Below, one piece after another: positions 53,661-62,900 of a stretch of 64,000 nucleotides of DNA (the first letter of the stretch is position 1; the number at the start of each line of letters is the position of its first letter). Under the pieces are notes generated by a model that worked only from the letters and a program-made list of their open reading frames with translations, did not search any database and was not told where the DNA came from. Source of the DNA: Micromonospora inyonensis (lineage in GTDB: Bacteria > Actinomycetota > Actinomycetes > Mycobacteriales > Micromonosporaceae); the NCBI RefSeq assembly GCF_900091415.1, contig NZ_FMHU01000002.1:1054001-1118000 (forward strand), read 5' to 3'. Made by a program: the position numbers and the translations under genes.

Positions 53661-55161
53661 TCACAGTGTGTTGCGGCTAGGGCTGTAGCGGTTCCAGGTT
53701 CCACCGGCAGCGGCGTGGTGGCGGTGGGTGGTGGTGTGGTGGAAGCCGAGGGCCTGGGCGACGACCGGTGCCGGGGATTGGAGGACGAGTTGGTGCAGTG
53801 CGGCCAGGCGGCCGGGAACGGTGGGGACGCCGAGGTCGCGGATGAGTGGGGCGATCGTGCGGGTGGTCAACGGTTGGCCGGCGCGGCGGCCGGGGAACAA
53901 CCAGCGGGCGTCGCGGTTCGTGGCGGTGCGCATGTTGGTGCGCTGGTCACGTAGCGTCAGCAATAGTTCGGCGACAGGTTCCGGGACCGGCGTCGGCGGG
54001 TCGCCCAACCGGAGCAGGACGTCGGAGCCGGTGGTGTCGATGTCGTCGATGGTCAGGCGCAGGATGCGGCCGAGCGGTTGGGCGTAGAGCAGGAGAAGGA
54101 TCGCGGCGACGCGGGCGCGGAGCTCGCCGGTGTCGTCGGTGATCAGCTTGCGCAGTAGTCCGATGCGTCGGTGCTGCGTGATCGGGGATCGCTGGCCGGA
54201 CCGGTGCGGAGCAACGTGTAGCCGCGGCATGTGTCCAGCGTTGGCGGCCCACGTGAGGAACGGTTTGAGGAGCTGCCGCTGACGCGGCTGGTGGGTGACG
54301 ATCCAGTGGTCCAGGTCGTCCTGCCGGAGCCGGGCAAGGGTGAGTCCCTGCTCCTGGATCCCGGCGAGGAAGTCACCAACCCGCAAGACTTGCTGCCCGA
54401 GTTCGCTGCGGGTGTGGCGGCTCACGGGCCCGCGTTCGGCGCGGCGGCGCAGCCAGGGCATCAGATACCAGGTGGTGTACTGGCGCAGCAGTCGGCGCTG
54501 TTCGGCGTCGGTGGTGGTGTCCAGGTTGCTCGAGCAACCATCTGTCGAACAGCAGGATCTGCTTGTCGATCAGGGGCAGGACACCGCACTGCATGAGCAG
54601 TTCCCGCAGGTGAGCGGCGGCCCGCCATGGTTGCAGACGGTGGAACGCGTCGTGGCTCAGTTCGATGTCACCGCAGCCCAGACCTCGTAGCAGATCAGCG
54701 GCCGGGGCGCAGCGGCCGTGCCGGGAAGAGATCCAGGCCAGGCCGGTGAGCGGGTTGTTCATGCTGGTCAGCAGCTCGGTCAGCGGTGCCAGCTCAGGGC
54801 GGATGCGGCCGGTGCCGTCGTCGAGGAGTTCGGCGACGCGCCGGGTGAACGTGCAGCGGGTGCAACGGCGGCCGGCGTGCAGCTTGCCCTCCTGCCCGCA
54901 CTCGGCGCAGGCATACGAGATGGAGAATCCGGCGCAGCTGGTGCAGATCGGAGCTTGGTCCTCGGTGCGCCGTCCGGCCAGGACCCGGTCGTCGCCGCAG
55001 CCGGGGCAGCGACCGTGGGCGCGGAACGCCCGGTCCTGGCAGGTGCGGCAGACCTGCCCGTCGGGCCACCGGGCGGTGGAACTGCTTCGGCGGCCGCAGC
55101 GGGCGCAGTCGCGGACGAACCAGCGTTCGTACTGCTCGGCGGTGGCGTAGGGGCGGTCCAT
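53661..55161 (-). pseudogene. Zinc-ribbon recombinase-like gene, one-base frameshift
   Basis: ATG 55161 starts MDRPYATAEQYERWFVRDCA. The N-terminus has several CxxC pairs (CARCGRR, CRTCQD, CPGCGDD, CTSCAG, CAECGQ, CTRCTF; residues ~20-110), giving zinc ribbons. A frameshift near 54526 (one extra C after LLEQ) separates this from LRQYTTWYLMPWLRRRAERG, LLLLYAQPLGRILRLTIDDI, DARWLFPGRRAGQPLTTRTI and ALGFHHTTTHRHHAAAGGTW. The second half resembles a tyrosine-recombinase fold without an obvious complete catalytic set. Corrected, it would be ~500 residues. It is third gene of an operon with integrase and XRE regulator, starting 1 base inside the regulator's stop. Confidence 0.75.
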
Positions 55162-55496
55162 CAGTCGGGGCGCACGCGGGCCCGGCGGGGCCGGACCGTG
55201 GCCAGGTCCACCGGCGCCGGGGCGGCGCCAGCGACCGCCTTGCGCGGCGCGACGTTGGCCGCCGTCGTGACGACCAGGTCGGCGGGGGTGACCTCCAAAA
55301 TGTCGCACAGCGCGGCCAGCACTGGCAGCGACAGCCGCTCGGGTGTGCCGGTGACGAGACGGTGAACCTGGGAGGAGGACAGGTCGATGCCGCGTTCGTG
55401 CAGCAACGGCACCAGTTCGGTGGCGGTGAACACGCCGCGGGCGGCCATCATCTCCCGCAGCCGCCACCGGTAGCTGACCTGGCGTTTCATACTCAT
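55161..55496 (-). CDS. XRE/Cro-type helix-turn-helix regulator (111 aa)
   Basis: ATG 55496 overlaps the integrase stop (ATGA), so translation is coupled; the downstream gene overlaps its stop by 1 base. The HTH covers WRLREMMAARGVFTATELVP, LLHERGIDLSSSQVHRLVTG and LPVLAALCDILEVTPADLVV (residues ~10-75). It is an HTH_26-like DNA-binding fold. A basic, disordered tail follows. It probably controls the operon, perhaps through the nested palindrome at 56636-56670 upstream of the integrase (inference). Confidence 0.88.
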   Translation of the reverse strand: MSMKRQVSYRWRLREMMAARGVFTATELVPLLHERGIDLSSSQVHRLVTGTPERLSLPVLAALCDILEVTPADLVVTTAANVAPRKAVAGAAPAPVDLATVRPRRARVRPD

Positions 55497-56615
55497 CGGG
55501 CCCTCCGTGCCGGTCGTAGTGCCGCGTTCATGGTCGCGTCGAGAGCCTGCCGCAACGTGCGGGTGCGGAAGTCCGACGACACGCAGGTGTAGATCGCCGT
55601 GGTGGAGGCGTGTTCGTGACCGACCTGCTGCTGCACGAACAACGGATCCCAACCGGCCTCGATCAGGTGAGTGACATACGAGCGGCGCAGGGAATGGAAG
55701 TCCAGCGCGGCGTCCAGGCCGAGGGCGTCACGGTAGGCCGACAGCCGCGCGTTGAGCTGGGCCAGTCCGACCCGTGACACCCGCTCCGAGGGCCACAGCG
55801 CAGGGTTGCCCTCGACGGCCAGCAGCGGCCGGATCTCCTCGACCCACTCGGCGAGGACCTCCGGCACCCATGCCCAGACGGTCAGCACACTGCGCCGTTT
55901 CGGCGGCGAGCCCTTCATCGCCTTGCCGTGGCGCACGTAGAGCACGCCGTACTCGCCGAACTCGTCGGCGTGCGGATTGCGGCCGAAGTCGGCCACGTCG
56001 AGCATCCGGGTCTCGTTGCGCCGCAGCCCGTAGCCGTAGGCAACCTTGAACAAGGGTGGCGTCGCGGAACGCCGGCAGCCAGCCTTTGCGCCCGGCCGCC
56101 CGGATCCGGGTGACCTGCTCGTCGGCGTAGTCCAGCAGGGCCTGCATCTCGTCGAGCGTGAACGCGCGCTTGGCCGGGTCGCCCTCGGCCGCGGCGACGT
56201 GAACGGCGGCGTTCCACTCGTGGCCCACCTGCACCGGGTGCGTACCGAAGCGCTTCTCGCACTCACCGACCCAGCCGTAGGCCGGATCAGTCAGGTACGC
56301 GCAGAACAGCCGGACCGCCTCCTGATAGCCACGCAGCGTCGAGCGGCGCACCCGGCGCACAGCCCGCAGATCGGTGCACCACTCGTCGACCAGCTGCGGA
56401 GTCCACCGCCACGGCAACGCCTGCGCGTGCTCGGCGAACGCCCGCACCGCCCGCTGCCGGCTCTCCACGGTGCCGAAGGACAGGTTCCGCGCGAGTTGCT
56501 GGTTACGCCACCCGTCGAGCATCGCGGTGAAGACCTGCTCGTCCGGTCGCAGCAGTCGCACACCGTCGGCCAGTTGCAGGGCCGCCGATCCCGGCGCGGC
56601 GCGTTCCACGTCCAC
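55493..56615 (-). pseudogene. Tyrosine recombinase/integrase, one-base frameshift
   Basis: GTG 56615 follows GGGAGG by ~9 nt and starts MDVERAAPGSAALQLADGV. The N-terminal SAM-like core-binding domain has WTPQLVDEWCTDLRAVRRVR and LRGYQEAVRLFCAYLTDPAY. A frameshift near 56051-56056 (one extra T after FRDAT) precedes the catalytic domain: YGYGLRRNETRML (Arg), DFHSLRRSYVTHLIEAG (HxxR), VQQQVGHEHASTTAIYT (His and the Tyr nucleophile). All catalytic residues are present if the base is removed. It is first gene of the operon. The frameshift may be real decay or a read error. Confidence 0.8.
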
Positions 56616-56635
56616 CGACAGTGACCTCCCGCCAC

Positions 56636-56670
56636 TCGCATTGGATGCGAGATCTTCGCATCCAATGCGA
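56636..56670. promoter_or_regulatory. Nested palindrome upstream of the integrase operon
   Basis: TCGCATTGGATGCGA (56636-56650), 5-bp spacer GATCT, then its exact reverse complement (56656-56670). Each arm is itself a palindrome, TCGCAT-N3-ATGCGA, so there are four TCGCAT half-sites. It lies 20 bp upstream of the integrase start on the minus strand. An operator for the XRE regulator or a recombination site for the integrase are the likely roles. Confidence 0.75.
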
Positions 56671-56950
56671 CACGCTTGTCAAACGTGCAGGTCAGGAGGG
56701 GCGGATTCGCACCCTTGCAGCAAGGAACCGCATCCACGAGGTCTACAGCCGGCGAAACCGCTACTCACGCGACCAGCAGCGCAAACCTCAGCCGCAGTTC
56801 GCACGCGAACTGTCTTGTATTCGCATCAGATCGAATACGCGGCGGTTGTAGTTTCCAGACCAAAAACAACGCTAAGCAGGCTGATCGATCTTCCTCAACC
56901 CCGTACCCGGACAACGCCAGGGGACCGGGTCCGCCTTGCTACCTGCAAGA
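56671..56950. other. Intergenic region between integrase operon and giant repeats
   Basis: No supported gene. Short frames with arginine-rich text occur on the + strand but show no family features. The region joins the truncated repeat gene at about 56957, where repeat-derived sequence starts abruptly after AAATATTTGG. Confidence 0.45.
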
Positions 56951-59900
56951 TCAAATATTTGGCCCGGACATCGGCACCGTAGCCCCGTGGTCCAGCCAGG
57001 ACAGGTCCTCACCCTGCGGGCGGTCCGGTCCGAGGGCAGGGCCCGGCAGCGGTGCTTGCCGGGGCTGACCCGGATCGCTCACCCCGTACCGTGCCGCCCC
57101 GCCACCGCGACTTTCCTGGACCCGCTGCAGCAGACCACGGTCGCGCAATGCCCCGATCCGGTGATGCACCGTCGGCTGCGGTGCGGATGTCGCCTCGGCG
57201 AGGGCTGACTCGCTGGCGGTGATGATCCCGTTGTCGTCCATCCGGTCGATCAGGGCGTTCCACAACTGCCGCAGCTGTTCCCGCTGCCGTGTTGTGGTGG
57301 CGATGTGGCCGGCGTGCTGGTCGAACAGCGCCCGGGCCCCGCCCGGGTCGCGCAGCCACTGGCTGCCTGCGGGAAGGGCCGGCAGTGGTGCTTGCCGGGG
57401 CTGACCCGGATCGCTCACCCCGTACCGCGCCGCCACGCGACCGCGACTTTCCCGGACCCGCTGCAGCAGACCACCGTCGCGCAATACCCCGATCCGGTCA
57501 TGCACCGTCGGCTGCTGCGCGGATGTCGCCTCGGCGAGGTCTGGCCCGCTGGCGGTGATGATCCCGTTGTCGTCCATCCGGTCGATCAGGGCGTTCCACA
57601 ACTGCCGCAGCTGTTCCCGCTGCCGTGTTGTGGTGGCGATGTGGTCGGCGTGCTGGTCGAACAGCGCCCGGGCCTCGCCCGGCTCGCGCACCCACCGGCT
57701 GCCCGCAGCGGGTTGGGGTTGGGGTTGGTCGGGTTGCGGCGCGGCGGGCGTGGTGGGTGGCTCGTCGGCCGGGTGATGGAGGGTGTCGCCGGTGCCGGTG
57801 CCGGTGCCGGTGCCGGTGCCGGTGCCGGTGCCGGCGTCGGTGCGGGCCACCGCCGGCCAGGACGACGCGGTGGGGGCGTCCGGGTCGTCCAACGGCCCGG
57901 GCAGCCCTGGCAGACCCGTGCCCGCCGGCGGGGCAGGTGCAGGCCCGGACATCGGCGACTGAGGTGCCGGATCCTGCATGCCCGGTCCGGGCGGGAACGA
58001 CTGAGTCCCTGGGAACTGGCTGGGCTGGTCGCCGTTGGGCGGCGACCATGATGCCGGGCCGGGCGGGGCCTGCGGCCGGGGCGGATCCATCGGTTGCGGC
58101 GCGGGGTCGGGTTCCGTGCCCACGGCCTCAAACGGATAGAGCAGATCGGCCGGGCCCACATCGAGCGAACCGGCTGGGTCCACCTCGTAGGTGGCCCAGT
58201 CGCCGAGGTTCCCGCCCTCGCCGGCCCAGTCGCCGAGGTTCCCGCCCTCGCCGGCCCAGTCGCCGAGGTTCCCGCCCTCGCCGGCCCAGTCGCCGAGGTT
58301 CCCGCCGTCGCTGGCCTGATCGTCGATGCCCGGCTGGTCGAAGTCGGTGGACATCGCCGCACCGTGCCCGTCGGTCACGCCCATGCCGGGTACCGGCCAC
58401 CCCGGTTGCGCCCACCCCGCCGGCCAGGACGACGCGGTGGGGGCGTCCGGGTCGTCCAACGGCCCGGGCAGCCCTGGCAGACCCGTGCCCGCCGGCGAGG
58501 CAGGTACCAGCCCGGACATCGGCGACTGAGGTGCCGGATCCTGCATGCCCGGTCCGGGCGGGAACGACTGAGTCCCTGGGAACTGGCTGGGCTGGTCGCC
58601 GTTGGGCGGCGACCATGATGCCGGGCCGGGCGGGGCCTGCGGCCGGGGCGGATCCATCGGTTGCGGCGCGGGGTCGGGTTCCGTGCCCACGGCCTCAAAC
58701 GGATAGAGCAGATCGGCCGGGCCCACATCGAGCGAACCGGCTGGGTCCACCTCGTAGGTGGCCCAGTCGCCGAGGTTCCCGCCCTCGCCGGCCCAGTCGC
58801 CGAGGTTCCCGCCGTCGCTGGCCTGATCGTCGATGCCCGGCTGGTCGAAGTCGGTGGACATCGCCGCACCGTGCCCGTCGGTCACGCCCATGCCGGGTAC
58901 CGGCCACCCCGGTTGCGCCCACCCCGCCGGCCAGGACGACGCGGTGGGGGCGTCCGGGTCGTCCAACGGCCCGGGCAGCCCTGGCAGACCCGTACCCGCC
59001 GGCGGGGCAGGTACCAGCCCGGACATCGGCGACTGAGGTGCCGGATCCTGCATGCCCGGTCCGGGCGGGAACGACTGAGTTCCTGGGGACTGGCTGGGCT
59101 GGTCGCCGTTGGGCGGCGACCATGATGTCGGGCCGGGCGGGGCCTGCGGCCGGGGCGGATCCATCGGTTGCGGCCCGGGGTCGGGTTCCGTGCCCACGGC
59201 CTCAAGCAGGTAGAGCAGATCGGCCGGGTCCACATCGAGCGAACGGGCTGGGTCCATCTCGTAGGTGGCCCAGTCGCCGAGGTTCCCGCCCTCGCCGGCC
59301 CAGTCGCCGAGGTTCCCGCCGTCGCTGGCCTGATCGTCGATGCCCGGCTGGTCGAAGTCGGTGGACATCGCCGCACCGTGCCCGTCGGTCACGCCCATGC
59401 CGGGTACCGGCCACCCCGGTTGCGCCCACCCCGCCGGCCAGGACGACGCGGTGGGGGCGTCCGGGTCGTCCAACGGCCCGGGCAGCCCTGGCAGACCCGT
59501 GCCCGCCGGCGAGGCAGGTACCAGCCCGGACATCGGCGACTGAGGTGCCGGATCCTGCATGCCCGGTCCGGGCGGGAACGACTGAGTCCCTGGGAACTGG
59601 CTGGGCTGGTCGCCGTTGGGCGGCGACCATGATGCCGGGCCGGGCGGGGCCTGCGGCCGGGGCGGATCCATCGGTTGCGGCGCGGGGTCGGGTTCCGTGC
59701 CCACGGCCTCAAACGGATAGAGCAGATCGGCCGGGTCCACATCGAGCGAACGGGCTGGGTCCACCTCGTAGGTGGCCCAGTCGCCGAGGTTCCCGCCCTC
59801 GCCGGCCCAGTCGCCGAGGTTCCCGCCGTCGCTGGCCTGATCGTCGATGCCCGGCTGGTCGAAGTCGGTGGACATCGCCGCACCGTGCCCGTCGGTCACG

Positions 59901-62900
59901 CCCATGCCGGGTACCGGCCACCCCGGTTCCGCCCACCCCGGTTCCGCCCACCCCGCCGGCCAGGACGACGCGGTGGGGGCGTCCGGGTCGTCCAACGGCC
60001 CGGGCAGCCCTGGCAGACCCGTGCCCGCCGGCGAGGCAGGTACCAGCCCGGACATCGGCGACTGAGGTGCCGGATCCTGCATGCCCGGTCCGGGCGGGAA
60101 CGACTGAGTCCCTGGGAACTGGCTGGGCTGGTCGCCGTTGGGCGGCGACCATGATGCCGGGCCGGGCGGGGCCTGCGGCCGGGGCGGATCCATCGGTTGC
60201 GGCGCGGGGTCGGGTTCCGTGCCCACGGCCTCAAGCAGATAGAGCAGATCGGCCGGGTCCACATCGAGCGAACGGGCTGGGTCCACCTCGTAGGTGGCCC
60301 AGTCGCCGAGGTTCCCGCCGTCGCTGGCCTGATCGTCGATGCCCGGCTGGTCGAAGTCGGTGGACATCGCCGCACCGTGCCCGTCGGTCACGCCCATGCC
60401 GGGTACCGGCCACCCCGGTTCCGCCCACCCCGGTTCCGCCCACCCCGCCGGCCAGGACGACGCGGTGGGGGCGTCCGGGTCGTCCAACGGCCCGGGCAGC
60501 CCAGGCAGACCCGTGCCCGCCGGCGAGGCAGGTACCAGCCCGGACATCGGCACCGTAGCCCCGTGGTCCAGCCAGGACAGGTCCTCACCCTGCGGGCGGT
60601 CCGGTCCGAGGGCAGGGCCCGGCAACGGTGCTTGCCGGGGCTGACCCGGATCGCTCACCCCGTACCGCGCCGCCACGCGACCGCGACCTTCCCGGACCAG
60701 CTGCAGCAGACCACGGTCGCGCAATACCCCGATCCGGGCATGCACCGTCCGCTGCGGTGCGGATGTCGCCTCGGCGAGGTCTGACAGGCTGGCGGTGATG
60801 ATCCCGTTGTCGTCCATCCGGTCGATCAGGGCGTTCCACAACTGCCGCAGCTGTTCCCGCTGCGGTGTTGTGGTGGCGATGTGGTCGGCGTGCTGGTCGA
60901 ACAGCGCCCGGGCCCCGCCCGGGTCGCGCAGCCACTGGCTGCCTTCGGGAGGGGCCGGCAGTGGTGCTTGCTGGGGCTGACCCGGATCGCTCACCCCGTA
61001 CCGCGCCGCCCCGCCACCGCGACCTTCCTGGACCAGCTGCAGCAGAGCACTGCCGCGCAATACCCCGATCCGGGCATGCACCGTCTGCCGCGGTGTGAAT
61101 GTCGCCTCGGCGAGGGCTGACTCGCTGGCGGTGATGATCCCGTTGTCGTCCATATGGTCGATCAGGGCGTTCCACAACTGCCGCAGCTGTTCCCGCTGCC
61201 GCGTTGTGGTGGCGATGTGGCCGGCGTGCTGGTCGAACAGCGCCCGGGCCTCGCCCGGGTCGCGCACCCGCCGGCTGCCCGCAGCGGGTTGGGGTTGGGG
61301 TTGGGGTTGGTCGGGTTGCGGCGAGGCGGGCGTGGTGGGTGGCTCGTCGGCCGGGTGATGGAGGGTGTCGCCGGCGTGGACAGTGCCGGCGTCGGTGCGG
61401 GCCACCGCTGGCCAGGACGCGAGGGATGGCTGCCAGTCCATGTCCGGCCCCTGGTAGGTGGCCCAGTCGCCGAGGTTCCCGCCGTCGCCGGCCCAGTCGC
61501 CGAGGTTCCCGCCGTCGCTGGCCTGATCGTCGATGCCCGGTTGGTCGAAGTCGGTGGACATCGCCGCACCGTGCCCGTCGGTCACGCCCATGCCGGGTAC
61601 CGGCCACCCCGGTTCCGCCCACCCCGCCGGCCAGGACGACGCGGTGGGGGCGTCCGGGTCGTCCAACGGCCCGGGCAGCCCTGGCAGACCCGTGCCCGCC
61701 GGCGGGGCAGGTACCAGCCCGGACATCGGCACCGTAGCCCCGGGGTCCAGCCAGGACAGGTCCTCACCCTGCGGGTGGTCCGGTCCGAGGGCAGGGCCCG
61801 GCAGTGGTGCTTGCCGGGGCTGACCCGGATCGCTCACCCCGTACCGCGCCGCCACGCGACCGCGACCTTCCCGGACCAGCTGCAGCAGACCACGGTCGCG
61901 CAATACCCCGATCCGGTTATGCACCGTCTGCTTCGGTGTGGATGTCGCCTCGGCGAGGTCTGACCCGCTGGCGGTGATGATCCCGTTGTCGTCCATCCGG
62001 TCGATCAGGGTGTTCCACAACTGCCGCAGCTGTTCCCGCTGCGGTGTTGTGGTGGCGATGTGGTCGGCGTGCTGGTCGAACAGCGCCCGGGCCTCATCCG
62101 GGTCGCGCAGCCACTGGCTGCCTTCGGGAGGGGCCGGCAGTGGTGGTGCTTGCCGGGGCTGACCCGGATCGCTCACCCCGTACCGCGCCGCCCCGCCACC
62201 GCGACTTTCCCGGACCCGCTGCAGCAGACCACGGTCGCGCAATACCCCGATCCGGGCATGCACCGTCGGCGGCGGTGCGGATGTCGCCTCGGCGAGGGCT
62301 GACAGGCGGGCGGTGATGATCCCGTTGTCGTCCATCCGGTCGATCAGGGCGTTCCACAACTGCCGCAGCTGTTCCCGCTGCCGTGTTGTGGGGGCGATGT
62401 GGCCGGCGTGCTGGTCGAACAGCGCCCGGGCCTCATCCGGGTCGCGCAGCCACTGGCTGCCTTCGGGAGGGGCCGGCAGTGGTGCTTGCCGGGGCTGACC
62501 CGGATCGCTCACCCCGTACCGCGCCGCCACGCGACCGCGACTTTCCTGGACCCGCTGCAGCAGAGCACTGCCGCGCAGTACCCCGATCCGGTCATGCACC
62601 GTCGGCTGCAGTGTGAATGTCGCCTCGGCGAGGTCTGGCTCGCTGGCGGTGATGATCCCGTTGTCGTCCATCCGGTCGATCAGGGCGTTCCACAACTGCC
62701 GCAGCTGTTCCCGCTGCGGTGTTGTGGTGGCGATGTGGCCGGCGTGCTGGTCGAACAGCGCCCGGGCCCCGCCCGGGTCGCGCAGCCACTGGCTGCCTTC
62801 GGGAGGGGCCGGCAGTGGTGCTTGCTGGGGCTGACCCGGATCGCTCACCCCGTACCGCGCCGCCCCGCCACCGCGACCTTCCTGCACCAGCTGCAGCAGA

